37,319 nt of DNA from an uncultured Olsenella sp. Its GTDB lineage: Bacteria > Actinomycetota > Coriobacteriia > Coriobacteriales > Atopobiaceae. Within the stretch, counting starts at the first letter, position 1. Each line of letters begins with the position of its first letter. Position numbers and translations under genes: made by a program. A model generated the notes under the pieces. That model saw only the letters and a list, made by a program, of their open reading frames with translations, was not told the DNA's origin and searched no databases. The stretch lies in contig CASEQJ010000018.1 of assembly GCA_949290055.1 (NCBI GenBank), positions 1-37,319 of the forward strand. The letters run 5' to 3'. Positions 18,024 through 25,905 of the stretch are shown in pieces.

Positions 18024-19576
18024 AGCACGAGCGAGCCGACGTAGACGATAACCGCCATAACGGCGGCAAACCCGAACGCGTACTTGGCGATCTTGCCGAG
18101 GATCTCCCCGTCCTTGCCGGTGAGGCCGCAGGCGGCGCACCCAATTGCAATGTTTTGCGGCGAGAGCATCTTGCCCGCCGACACGCCGAGCGAGTTGGAC
18201 GCCACGAGCCAGGTCTCGTTCACGCCGATCGACTGCGCGGCGTGGAGCTGGACGTTGCCAAAGAGGACCTCGCTGGAGGTGCCGGAGCCGGTGACGAAGG
18301 TGCCCAGCGCGCCCAGTAGCGGCGCGACCAGCGGGTAGAAGCCGCCGAGCGCCGCCACGAAGAAGGCGGAAATGCTGGCGATCATGCCGGAGTAGCCCAT
18401 GATCTTGGCGCAGGCCAGCACGCCGAGCATGGTCACGATCGTCTTGCTCATTTGCCGGCAGGTGGCGCCCAGCACGCCAAGCATTTCGCGCGGCGCGCAG
18501 CGCTGAATGAGGCCGCCCGCAATGCCGCAGACAAAGATCAGCACGCCGGGCGTGTTTACCCACGAGAACGTCAGCGTGGCCTCGGGGTCGCCGGCGTATA
18601 TGTTGACCGTGCTCTTGATCGCGGAGAGCGGCTCGTTCACAAACGGGACGAGCTTGCTCGTGGCGAGAAGAACCACAAAGATCAGGGCAAACGGCGCCCA
18701 GGCGCGCAGCTTGTCGACCACGGACTCTGCGGGCGCGTCGTCGTTTGCGCCGGCGACGAGACGGTACTTCTCGGGCACCTCCACGCCGCTCTTGTGCATG
18801 CGCAGCGCGACGGCGAAGGTGAGGACGAGCGAGACCACGGAGGCCACGACGTCGGGCAGCTCGCCGCCAATGAAGTGGCCGGCGAGCAGCAGGCACGCGG
18901 CGAACGACACGCCGGAGACGAGCGAGATTGGCAGCATGCCCCTGAGCGCCTGGCGGCCGTGGCCCACGAGCGCGACCATGAGGATCGGGCAGGCGATCAC
19001 GAACGGGAAGACCTGGATCGCCTGGACGGTGGAGAGCTGGACCACGTCTATGCCGGTTATGGAGGCGAGCGTGGTGGTGGGAATGCCTATGGAGCCAAAC
19101 ATGGTCGGCACGCCGTTGGCAATGAGGCAGGCCAGGATGGCCGTCACGGGGCTAATGCCGAGGGCCATGAGCATGCTCGCCGGAATGGCGACGGCGGTGC
19201 CAAAGCCGGCCATGCCCTCGAGGAAGCCGCCGAAGCACCAGCCAATGAGAAGCGTGAGGACGCGGCGGTCGGCGGAGACCGAGCAGAGCATTCGCTTGAT
19301 TGTCTCCATAGCGCCGGTGTGCACCGTGAGGTTGTAGGTGAAGACCGCGGCTATGATCACGATCACTATGGGCCACAGCGCCATGGCAAAGCCCTCGAGC
19401 GCGGCGGTGGCCATGTTGACGGGCGTCATCGCCCAGCCGAGCGCCGCGCAGACGGCGGCCACGACGAGCGCGCCGAGGCTGGCGAGGTAGGCCTCCATGT
19501 GCAGCCCGCACAGGGCGATGACGAGCCAGATGATGGGGGCGAGGGCGAGGACGAACATGCCAAAGAGCTCAAGCAT
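18020..19576 (-). CDS. L-lactate permease family transporter
   Basis: A 518-aa polytopic membrane protein of the LctP/LldP family, which moves lactate or glycolate with protons. About 12-14 hydrophobic segments are visible, together with the family landmarks FLEGMAGFGTAVAIPASML near residue 118, GIPTTTLASITG, and near the C-terminus GSGTSSEVLFGNVQ and ASNSLGVSAGKMLSPQNIAIG. The latter blocks are strongly conserved in lactate permeases. ATG 19576 has GGAG upstream. No lactate dehydrogenase or utilisation genes are adjacent, so the direction of transport is unclear. Its 3' end overlaps that of tadA (convergent). Confidence 0.92.
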   Translation of the reverse strand: MLELFGMFVLALAPIIWLVIALCGLHMEAYLASLGALVVAAVCAALGWAMTPVNMATAALEGFAMALWPIVIVIIAAVFTYNLTVHTGAMETIKRMLCSVSADRRVLTLLIGWCFGGFLEGMAGFGTAVAIPASMLMALGISPVTAILACLIANGVPTMFGSIGIPTTTLASITGIDVVQLSTVQAIQVFPFVIACPILMVALVGHGRQALRGMLPISLVSGVSFAACLLLAGHFIGGELPDVVASVVSLVLTFAVALRMHKSGVEVPEKYRLVAGANDDAPAESVVDKLRAWAPFALIFVVLLATSKLVPFVNEPLSAIKSTVNIYAGDPEATLTFSWVNTPGVLIFVCGIAGGLIQRCAPREMLGVLGATCRQMSKTIVTMLGVLACAKIMGYSGMIASISAFFVAALGGFYPLVAPLLGALGTFVTGSGTSSEVLFGNVQLHAAQSIGVNETWLVASNSLGVSAGKMLSPQNIAIGCAACGLTGKDGEILGKIAKYAFGFAAVMAVIVYVGSLVL

Positions 19577-19628
19577 AAGGTGACTCCCGTGGTCGTGCGG
19601 TTCCAGCCCCCTAATCTAGCACTCGCGC

Positions 19629-19660
19629 GTCCCAAAAGGGGACGGGGGCAAATTGGGACG
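19629..19660. repeat. Short inverted repeat with CGTCCCAA / TTGGGACG arms
   Basis: Arms at 19629-19636 and 19653-19660 enclose GGGGAC and GGGGGC runs. It sits just after the stop of the rlmI-like gene (minus strand) and before the permease start region, so it can act as a terminator. The GGGGAC core makes it a divergent member of the GGGG(A/T)C palindromes. Confidence 0.55.
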
Positions 19661-20923
19661 CTAGATCACCTGGAAGACAAAGAAGTCGAGGTAGTGGCTC
19701 TCGGGGAAGCCCCAGAGTATGGGGTGGTCGGGGGCCTGCTGGCGTTCCTCGACCTGCTTGAGCTGGACGTTTGCCTGGTGCGCGGCCTCGGCGATCGCCT
19801 TGGCGAGAAGATCGCGCGTCATGAAGTGCGAGCAGCTGCAGGTGGCCAGGTAGCCGCCGCGGGGCAGCAGGCGCAGCGCGTGGTAATTGACCTCGCGGTA
19901 GCCGCGGGCTGCATGGGAGACGGTGCCGCGGCTCTTGGTGAAGGCAGGCGGGTCCAGCACGACGAGGCCGAACGGGCCGCCCTCCTCGCGCAGGCGGGCG
20001 CGGTCGCGGGCGAGCTCGGGTAGGTAGTCGAGGACGTTTGCGCAGGTGAAGCCCATGCGGTCGTCCACGCCGTTGAGGCGGGCGTTCTCGCGGGCCAGCT
20101 GGATCGCGGTGTCGCTCACGTCGACGCAGCGCACGTAGGACGCGCCGCCCGCTGCCGCGTTCAGGCCGAAGGGGCCCACGTGGCAGAAGCAGTCGAGCAC
20201 GCGGCGGCCGGACGCGATTTCGCGCACGGCGCGGCGGTTGTACTTCTGGTCGAGGAAGAAGCCGGTCTTCTGGCTGTTCTCGAGGTCGAGGTCAAAGCGC
20301 AGGCCGTTCTCGCGTACCACGAGGCGTGCGGTCTTTGGCGCGGGCAGGCCGTCCCACCAGCCCTTGTACTGCGGCAGGCCCTCCTTGGCGCGGGAGGTGC
20401 CGTCGTTGCGCTCAAAGATCGCGTCGATCTTCTCGCCGTCTGCCGCGAGGGCGTCCACGAGCGCTTGGTACACGACGGGGCGCAGGCGCTCCATGCCCAC
20501 GGTACCCACCTGCGTGACCAGCACGTTCTCGTAGCGGTCCGTCACGAGGCCGGGCAGGCCGTCGGCTTCGGAGAAGACCACGCGGCAGCAGGTGGTGTCC
20601 GGCTCGGCGCCGGGAAGGCCGCGGTTGCCCATGGTCGCGCGGCGGTGCTGCCAGGCCCAGGCTATGCGGCGCGCCCAGAAGGCGTCGTCGAAGCGGTCGT
20701 TGGCGTTGCGGCTCACAATGCGCACGCGGATCTTGGACTCCTGCGAGAGCAGGCCGGCGCCCTGCCAGGTGCCGTTCTCCTCAAAGACGTCGACGATTGC
20801 GCCGTTCTCGGCGGGCTCGGCGGAGACGACCTCGCCCTCAAAGACCCACGGGTGCCCGCCGGCCAGAGAGCGCGCCGCCTTGCGGGTCACCGTCACGCGC
20901 GGGTACGGACGCTCCTGCTTCAT
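19661..20923 (-). CDS. RlmI/RlmK-type 23S rRNA (cytosine-C5) methyltransferase
   Basis: A 420-aa class I SAM-dependent methyltransferase. An N-terminal PUA-like domain (about 1-80, with GGHPWVFEGEV) is followed by an EEHEE-type segment and the Rossmann methyltransferase domain (about 215-420). Motifs include TGFFLDQKYNR, the SAM-binding VLDCFCHVGPFGLNAA and the catalytic-site LDPPAFTKS. These match RlmI, which methylates C1962 of 23S rRNA in E. coli. The site in this organism is inferred. ATG 20923 has GAGGAGG upstream. The helicase gene ends 45 nt before this start on the same strand, with a palindrome between. Confidence 0.88.
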   Translation of the reverse strand: MKQERPYPRVTVTRKAARSLAGGHPWVFEGEVVSAEPAENGAIVDVFEENGTWQGAGLLSQESKIRVRIVSRNANDRFDDAFWARRIAWAWQHRRATMGNRGLPGAEPDTTCCRVVFSEADGLPGLVTDRYENVLVTQVGTVGMERLRPVVYQALVDALAADGEKIDAIFERNDGTSRAKEGLPQYKGWWDGLPAPKTARLVVRENGLRFDLDLENSQKTGFFLDQKYNRRAVREIASGRRVLDCFCHVGPFGLNAAAGGASYVRCVDVSDTAIQLARENARLNGVDDRMGFTCANVLDYLPELARDRARLREEGGPFGLVVLDPPAFTKSRGTVSHAARGYREVNYHALRLLPRGGYLATCSCSHFMTRDLLAKAIAEAAHQANVQLKQVEERQQAPDHPILWGFPESHYLDFFVFQVI

Positions 20924-20937
20924 GCCCCCTCCTCATG

Positions 20938-20960
20938 TGAATTGGGGACTGTCCCCAAAT
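20938..20960. repeat. GGGGACTGTCCCC palindrome
   Basis: AATTGGGGAC (20940-20949) faces GTCCCCAAatt (20951-20961) around a single T. It lies in the 45-nt gap between the helicase stop and the methyltransferase start. The core is the same as in the palindromes at 37266-37319. Confidence 0.75.
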
Positions 20961-20968
20961 TGCAGTTG

Positions 20969-22231
20969 CTAGTAGTGGCGGCCGTAGCGACCGCCGGAGA
21001 TGCCGCGGCCGCGGCTGCGCGAGCCGGCGAACATGGTGCGCGTGGAGCGCTTGGTGGGGCGTCCCTTCTGCGGCACGATACGTCCGGCGTCGTAAGCAAA
21101 GCCGTCGAGGTCCCACACGGGCACGAGCTTCTTGGTGAAGTACTCGATCTCGCGCAGGGGGCTGATCTCGTCCGGCGCCACGAAGGTGTAGGCGTGGCCG
21201 GTCGCGCCCGCGCGGCCGGTGCGGCCAATGCGGTGGACGTAGTCCTCGGGGTCCATGGGGACATCGAAGTTGACCACGGCGTCAATGCCGGAGACGTCGA
21301 TGCCGCGGCTCATGACGTCGGTTGCCACCAAAACCTGGATTTTGCCGTCACGGAACCGCTCGAGCGCACGCTCGCGCGCCTTCTGCGGACGGTCGGCGTG
21401 CATGACGTCCACGCGGATGCCGGCGCCCTTGAGCGTCTTGGAGACGTCGTCCACGCGGTGCTTGGTGCGGCAGAAGACCAGCACGCGCTCGGGCTTCTCG
21501 CCCGCTGCGCCGCCGGTGTCCAGAAGCGCGCGCAAAAGCTCGGTCTTCTGGCCCTGGGTGACCGGGCAGAGGTGCTCCTCCACGGTGTCCGCGGTCTCGC
21601 CCACGCGGGCGATCTCCAGGGTGGCGGGGTCGGTGAGCAGCGCGTCAATGGTGGACTTGATCGACGGCGGAATGGTGGCCGAGAAGAGCAGCGTCTGGTG
21701 CTTTGCCGGCAGCGCGTGCATTATGCGGCGGACGCTCGGCCAGAAGCCCATGTCCAGCATGCGGTCCGCCTCGTCGAGCACGAGGACCTTGACCTGCGAG
21801 AGGCTCACGTGGCTGTGCTCCATGAGGTCAATCAGGCGCCCCGGCGTCGCCACGAGCAGGTCGCAGCCGCGCTCGAGCTCGCGGATCTGGCGGTCGAACT
21901 TGGCGCCGCCCATGACGATCACCGCGCGCTGACCGGTCTTCTCGCAGACCACGCTCACGACCTTCTCGATCTGCGCCGCGAGCTCGCGCGTGGGCGTGAC
22001 CACGAGCGCGTGCGGCCCCTTGCCCTTCTTGTCCGCCACGAGCTGCAGCGCGGGCAGTGCAAATGCCGCGGTCTTGCCCGTGCCGGTCTGCGCGGAGGCC
22101 ACTATGTCGCGGCCGGTGAGCACCACGGGAATGGCCTGCTCCTGAACGGGGGTCGGGGTGGTGAAGCCGAGGGCGTCCACCCCGGCGAGAATCTGCTCGT
22201 TTAGCCCGAGCTCGGCAAATGTAGTAGTCAT
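20969..22231 (-). CDS. DEAD-box RNA helicase (RhlE-like)
   Basis: A 420-aa ATP-dependent RNA helicase. The Q motif region (FAELGLNEQIL ... TPTPVQEQAIP), Walker A AQTGTGKT, PTRELA, DEAD, FSATIP, and the second-domain motifs VLVATDVMSRGIDV and HRIGRTGRAG are all present in order. The C-terminal ~60 residues are basic and Gly/Arg-rich (SRGRGISGGRYGRHY), as in RhlE-like helicases that act on rRNA or mRNA. ATG 22231 (MTTTFAEL) is preferred over upstream codons, which would extend into the inverted repeat region. A role in ribosome assembly or cold response is plausible; the neighbouring gene is an rRNA methyltransferase. Confidence 0.92.
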   Translation of the reverse strand: MTTTFAELGLNEQILAGVDALGFTTPTPVQEQAIPVVLTGRDIVASAQTGTGKTAAFALPALQLVADKKGKGPHALVVTPTRELAAQIEKVVSVVCEKTGQRAVIVMGGAKFDRQIRELERGCDLLVATPGRLIDLMEHSHVSLSQVKVLVLDEADRMLDMGFWPSVRRIMHALPAKHQTLLFSATIPPSIKSTIDALLTDPATLEIARVGETADTVEEHLCPVTQGQKTELLRALLDTGGAAGEKPERVLVFCRTKHRVDDVSKTLKGAGIRVDVMHADRPQKARERALERFRDGKIQVLVATDVMSRGIDVSGIDAVVNFDVPMDPEDYVHRIGRTGRAGATGHAYTFVAPDEISPLREIEYFTKKLVPVWDLDGFAYDAGRIVPQKGRPTKRSTRTMFAGSRSRGRGISGGRYGRHY

Positions 22232-22238
22232 GCGGCTA

Positions 22239-22244
22239 AGTATA
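22239..22244 (-). promoter_or_regulatory. -10 element for a possibly leaderless helicase mRNA
   Basis: On the minus strand TATACT is followed by seven bases and then ATG 22231, with no ribosome-binding sequence in between. This is the arrangement of a leaderless transcript and repeats what is seen at the FUSC gene. Confidence 0.4.
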
Positions 22245-22310
22245 GAGCATGGGCGGCGCGGGAGGCGCCCCGACATCCAGCTCTGACCTCGAGAGGCAGA
22301 ATATCGATGG

Positions 22311-22461
22311 CGCTGTGTCACTTTGGGCCTCGTCTGAGGTCCTCAAATCGAGACGGGCCGTCAAGGCCTCCGTGTCGGTCTTGCGCCAACTGGGAAAACT
22401 CTGTCGTCATGCAAAGACAGGCGAGGCCAGGCCCTCAGGCGAGGCCCAAAGTGACACAGCG
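22311..22461. repeat. Long inverted repeat (33-bp arms) with T-run, upstream of metA
   Basis: Arms at 22311-22343 and 22429-22461 are inverted copies. The outer 22 bp (CGCTGTGTCACTTTGGGCCT plus two bases) are perfect and the inner 11 have two mismatches. An ~85-bp interior separates them. GGGCCC followed by six T follows the right arm, so the plus-strand transcript would end in a hairpin plus U-run. It separates the divergent helicase and metA genes. It could be a REPIN-like/MITE element, or an attenuator. The candidate metA -10 TATACT (22496-22501) lies downstream of it. Confidence 0.85.
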
Positions 22462-22495
22462 GGCCCTTTTTTCTGCCTCGGCGCCCTCGCCGCCG

Positions 22496-22501
22496 TATAC
22501 T
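22496..22501 (+). promoter_or_regulatory. Candidate metA -10 element
   Basis: TATACT lies 34 nt before the metA start, with GGAG (22523-22526) suitably placed as the ribosome site. The -35 region is not recognisable. Confidence 0.4.
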
Positions 22502-22535
22502 GAACGGGTCAAGTCGCAGAAACGGAGACCAGAGC

Positions 22536-23510
22536 ATGCCCATCAACATCCCCGACGGCCTGCCCGCAAAGACAATCCTCCAGCAGGAGCGCATTTTCGC
22601 GCTTGAGGAGGAGGTGGCCAGCCACCAGGAGATTCGCCCCCTGCGCGTGGCGATCTTGAACCTCATGCCCACCAAGATCGAGACCGAGACCCAGATCCTG
22701 CGCCTCATTTCCAAGTCTCCGCTGCAGGTGAGCTGCGATTTCATGCGTGTCTCTACCCACGAGTCCACGCACGTCTCACAGGACCACCTGGTGAAGTTCT
22801 ACGACACGTTCGACTCCTTCCGTGACAAGAACTACGACGGCCTGATCATTACCGGCGCGCCCGTGGAGCACCTCGAGTACGAGGAAGTCGACTACTGGGA
22901 CGAGTTCTGCGAGATCGTGGACTGGAGCCAGGAGCACGTGTTCTCCACAATGTTCCTGTGCTGGGGCGCGCTGGGTGCGCTGTGGCACCTCTACCAGATT
23001 CCCAAGCGCCAGCTCGGCGCCAAGCTCTTTGGTGTGTTCAAGCAGCGTCTCTGCGACGAGTACAGCTTCCTCACCAACGGCTTTGACGAGGTGCACTACA
23101 TGCCGCACAGCCGCCACGCCGCCATCGACACCGGTGCGCTGGCTGAGCACCCCGAGCTGTGCACGCTCTCCGAGGGCTTCACGAGCGGCCCGTCGCTTTT
23201 GGCCACGCGCGACTTCCACGAGGTCTACGTGACCGGCCACTTTGAGTACGGCCGCGACACCCTGGCCGACGAGTTCTGGCGCGACTTCCACAAGGGCCTG
23301 CCTATTCGCGTGCCCGAGAACTACTTCCCCGACGACGACCCCGAGCAGCAGCCGCTCTTCACCTGGCGCGCGCACGCCAACCTGCTCTACCGCAACTGGC
23401 TCAACTGGGTCTACCAGATGACCCCGTATGACCTGGGCGAGATCCCGGCTGCGGTTGCCGATCTGCGCGCGCGGGCCACCGCGGCGACCGGCCACGTGGA
23501 CAAGTTCTAG
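22536..23510 (+). CDS. metA: Homoserine O-acetyltransferase (MetA type)
   Basis: A 324-aa enzyme that acylates L-homoserine, the first committed step of methionine synthesis. Cys142 (MFLCWGALG), His235 and Glu237 (VTGHFEYG) form the expected catalytic triad. Residue 111 is Glu (TGAPVEHLEYE). In this family Glu at 111 selects acetyl-CoA and Gly selects succinyl-CoA, so despite frequent annotation as succinyltransferase this copy should be acetyl-CoA dependent. Length and start fit the family, and the ribosome site GGAG precedes ATG 22536. No other methionine genes are adjacent, and no SAM riboswitch was recognised in the 290-nt upstream region, which instead holds the inverted repeat. Confidence 0.95.
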   Translation: MPINIPDGLPAKTILQQERIFALEEEVASHQEIRPLRVAILNLMPTKIETETQILRLISKSPLQVSCDFMRVSTHESTHVSQDHLVKFYDTFDSFRDKNYDGLIITGAPVEHLEYEEVDYWDEFCEIVDWSQEHVFSTMFLCWGALGALWHLYQIPKRQLGAKLFGVFKQRLCDEYSFLTNGFDEVHYMPHSRHAAIDTGALAEHPELCTLSEGFTSGPSLLATRDFHEVYVTGHFEYGRDTLADEFWRDFHKGLPIRVPENYFPDDDPEQQPLFTWRAHANLLYRNWLNWVYQMTPYDLGEIPAAVADLRARATAATGHVDKF

Positions 23511-23540
23511 GGGCGCGCGGCGCCTCGCGCGGGGCCTTCT

Positions 23541-23590
23541 GCGGCACGCGTAACTCCGGATTGCCGGTAATCCCTATTTGCGCGTGCCGC
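23541..23590. terminator. Nested inverted repeat after metA
   Basis: Outer arms GCGGCACGCG (23541-23550) and CGCGTGCCGC (23581-23590) are perfect. The 30-nt interior has a smaller hairpin GGATT-gccggt-AATCC. It could end the metA transcript, although no T-run follows, and it belongs to the same style of inverted repeat seen elsewhere in gene gaps. Confidence 0.5.
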
Positions 23591-23637
23591 CGGGCGCTAA
23601 GATGTGAGAGTCCCTTGCCTATCCCAGAGGAGCGTGC

Positions 23638-24096
23638 ATGGCCGAGAAGAACGAGATGCCGCGGGAGCGCCTGACCGGCGAGTTGCTTGAGCAGCTGCTT
23701 AACGCCCCCACGCCCGAGGCCTACCTTGAACAGGACCTCGTGCTCGACCGCACGCTGCCGGACTACCTCGAGCAGCTGCGCTCCGCGCGCGGTCTCAAGC
23801 GCTCGGAGATCATTCGCGCGTCCGGCCTCAATGCCACCTTCGTCTACGACGTCTTCAAGGGCAAAAGCCGCCTTGGTCGCGACAACGCCATCATGCTTGC
23901 GCTCGGCATGTGCTGCACGCTGCTTGAGACCCAGCGCCTGCTGCGCTTGGACGGCGTGGCGGAGCTCTGGCCCAAGGTGCGTCGCGACGCGGTGATTATC
24001 TGGTGCGTCGAGCACGGCTTCTCGCGGCAGCAGACCGACGACGAGCTGTACCGCCTGGGCGAGAAGACCCTCTTTGGCACAAGTCCGCTCGCGTAG
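23638..24096 (+). CDS. Helix-turn-helix (XRE-like) protein next to a kinase gene
   Basis: A 152-aa cytosolic protein. Residues about 40-75 (YLEQLRSARGLKRSEIIRASGL ... VYDVFKGK, split here) read as a Cro/XRE helix-turn-helix. An acidic N-terminal segment precedes it, and a C-terminal helical part (about 95-150) is cysteine-containing and unassigned. ATG 23638 has AGAGGAGCG upstream, and the second to fifth codons carry the CGAGAAGAAC motif. It is followed after ~100 nt by a Ser/Thr kinase gene on the same strand, so the pair may be a signalling module with the HTH protein as regulator or substrate. This functional link is inferred from position only. Confidence 0.65.
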   Translation: MAEKNEMPRERLTGELLEQLLNAPTPEAYLEQDLVLDRTLPDYLEQLRSARGLKRSEIIRASGLNATFVYDVFKGKSRLGRDNAIMLALGMCCTLLETQRLLRLDGVAELWPKVRRDAVIIWCVEHGFSRQQTDDELYRLGEKTLFGTSPLA

Positions 24097-24114
24097 CGCG
24101 GCTCGCTCCTCTTT

Positions 24115-24144
24115 CAGTTGCGAACTGAGGAATCAGTCACCAAC
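24115..24144. repeat. CAGTTG palindrome upstream of the kinase gene
   Basis: CAGTTGCGAACTGAGGAAT (24115-24133) contains TCAGTT gcg AACTGA. A further half-site AACTG follows at 24140. A 19-nt near-identical copy (differing only in the two central bases) lies at 25834-25852, immediately after the kinase gene. TATAAC at 24148-24153 could be a -10, placing this palindrome in the -35 area. Confidence 0.6.
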
Positions 24145-24199
24145 TGAATATAACCTGTACCATTGACGGGTCGGAGAGCGGGCGAGCGGAGTGAGACGA

Positions 24200-25795
24200 G
24201 TGAACGACGACCAAGTCATACACGCACTTGGCATCGATGACGCCTACAAGGTCGATCGCGTGCTCGCAAGCGGACCAGGCGGCGTGACCGAGCTCGTCTC
24301 GCTTGACGGCTCGGGGCCGCTCATTCGCAAGCGCATTCCCAGCAAGCTCGCGCGCCGCGGCGTGTGGGCCACGCTCTCGGAGTGCGGCTGCGCGCGTCTC
24401 CCGCACGTGGCGGCAACCTACGAGATGCCCGACGAGTTCGTTGTGATCTGTGATTTTGTCCCCGGCGAGAACCTTGAGCAGCTGGTGGCGCAGCACGGCC
24501 GCCTCTCGCAGGAGACTGCCTTTCGGATAACCGCGCAGCTGTGCGAGGCGGCGCGGGCGCTGCACGAGCACGGCATAATCCACCGCGACATCTCGCCGGC
24601 CAACGTCATCGTTGCGGCGGACGGCGCGCACCTCATTGACCTCGGCATCGCGCGTTTTCGCAGCGAGGACGTCACGCACGACACCACGCAGCTCGGCACG
24701 CGCGGCTTTGCCTCCCCGGAGCAGTGCGGCTACGCGCAGACCGACGCCCGCTCGGACGTCTACTCGCTTGGGCGCGTCCTGGGCTACCTGCTCACGGGCG
24801 TGCGGCCGGAGACGCCGGACACGGCGGAGTATGAGCGCGCTCTCGCCGACGAAAGCGTGGTGACCCCGGAGGCGCGTGAGGTCGTGCTCCGAGCGAGCGC
24901 GCTCGAGCCGAGCGCTCGCTACCAGAGCGTGGCCGCCCTTGCGGCTGCGCTGGAGGGCGAGAAGGACGCGGCGCCCGAGGCCGTTGCCGTGGAGCCGCCG
25001 ACGTTTGAGCCTGTGCCCCGGCGACGCGGCTGGGTGAAGGTTCTTCTCGCCATAATGGCGGTCGTAGCGTTTGTCGCGGCGGTGGCGATTGTTTTGGTCC
25101 AGACGTTTGGGCAAGGCGCGCCTGCCGAGAAGAACGCGGACGTCGAGCCCGTTGCGGAGGAGCCTGCGGCCAGCGCGCCCACTCCCGACGGCGAGCCCGC
25201 CGGCGGGGACGCGCCCGCGCCCGCGGCGGCGGACCTCGAGATCGTTGAGTCCGGCTGGTCGGTGGGCTCGGACGGTTACGTCTACTATGCGTTTGGCCTC
25301 AGAAACCCAAACGATTTCGTCATCGATCTGCCGGGGGTGAAGATAACCGGACGGGACGAGGCGGGAAAGGTCCTTTTCTCGGAGGAACAGATTCTCAACA
25401 TTATCGGGGCTGGTGAGACGAACTACTTCGGATCTCTTGTCGGCGGCGGTGAGGCCCCTGCGGCGGTTGAGTTTGAGCCCCTTCCAATTGAGGACTATCA
25501 GGTGGGGCTGACTGGAAGCGAGGTGTCGTTCTCGGTCTCCAGCGTGAGCGTCAGCTCGGGGCGCGATGGCATGACGAGCTTCACGGGCGACGTAACCACG
25601 GTGGACGACGACGGCCAGGGAATCGGCAGCGACGTGGCGTTGACGGTCGTGCTTCGCGACGAGTCTGGTGCAATCGTCTATGGCATGACGGACTATGCGC
25701 GCAAGCCTCCGGTGGGCGAGTCCACTTCCTTCGAGGTGGAGCGCTATGGCGTTCCCGACTACGCGACGTACGAGGTGCACGCGCAGGCGTGGTAA
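24200..25795 (+). CDS. Membrane Ser/Thr protein kinase with FxLyD-like extracellular domain
   Basis: A 531-aa Hanks-type kinase. Residues about 20-250 hold the catalytic domain: HRDISPANV (catalytic Asp near residue 128), DLG in place of DFG for the metal-binding Asp, and a GTRGFASPEQ activation segment. The ATP-site lysine is in LIRKRIPS. A juxtamembrane RRR precedes one TM helix at about 275-300. A Pro/Ala/Glu linker leads to a C-terminal extracellular beta domain (about 345-531) in which NPNDFVIDLPGVKITG resembles FxLyD domains. GTG 24200 is favoured over GTG 24191 because GGAG (24188-24191) is then properly spaced. Near-identical palindromes flank the gene. Confidence 0.88.
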   Translation: MNDDQVIHALGIDDAYKVDRVLASGPGGVTELVSLDGSGPLIRKRIPSKLARRGVWATLSECGCARLPHVAATYEMPDEFVVICDFVPGENLEQLVAQHGRLSQETAFRITAQLCEAARALHEHGIIHRDISPANVIVAADGAHLIDLGIARFRSEDVTHDTTQLGTRGFASPEQCGYAQTDARSDVYSLGRVLGYLLTGVRPETPDTAEYERALADESVVTPEAREVVLRASALEPSARYQSVAALAAALEGEKDAAPEAVAVEPPTFEPVPRRRGWVKVLLAIMAVVAFVAAVAIVLVQTFGQGAPAEKNADVEPVAEEPAASAPTPDGEPAGGDAPAPAAADLEIVESGWSVGSDGYVYYAFGLRNPNDFVIDLPGVKITGRDEAGKVLFSEEQILNIIGAGETNYFGSLVGGGEAPAAVEFEPLPIEDYQVGLTGSEVSFSVSSVSVSSGRDGMTSFTGDVTTVDDDGQGIGSDVALTVVLRDESGAIVYGMTDYARKPPVGESTSFEVERYGVPDYATYEVHAQAW

Positions 25796-25833
25796 CGCAC
25801 GGCCGGGCGCGCTTACCGACCGCTCGCGTAATT

Positions 25834-25852
25834 CAGTTGGCAACTGAGGAAT
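25834..25852. repeat. CAGTTG palindrome downstream of the kinase gene
   Basis: CAGTTGGCAACTGAGGAAT; the TCAGTT / AACTGA arms are perfect. It matches 24115-24133 in 17 of 19 positions. The two copies bracket the kinase gene in the same orientation. Confidence 0.65.
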
Positions 25853-25863
25853 TGCTTTCGCGC

Positions 25864-25897
25864 CCTTTTCAGAATGGGTCTCACCCCTTCTGAAAGG
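25864..25897. repeat. Imperfect GGGTCTCACCCC palindrome overlapping a ribosome site
   Basis: Arms around 25867-25880 and 25882-25895 (TTTCAGAATGGGTC / CACCCCTTCTGAAA) pair with two mismatches. The right arm runs into AAGGAG, the ribosome site of the gene starting at 25906, so folding of the hairpin could hide that site. It is a divergent member of the GGGG(A/T)C palindrome family. Confidence 0.6.
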
Positions 25898-25905
25898 AGC
25901 CTCAT

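Noticed and set aside
18452..22204. Very long plus-strand frames (523 and 674 codons) opposite lactate permease, methyltransferase and helicase genes
   Set aside because: High GC suppresses stops on the antisense strand. All conserved motifs are on the minus strand.
22247..22535. SAM or T-box riboswitch controlling metA
   Set aside because: No conserved SAM-I/SAM-II core or T-box sequence was seen; the region is dominated by the long inverted repeat.
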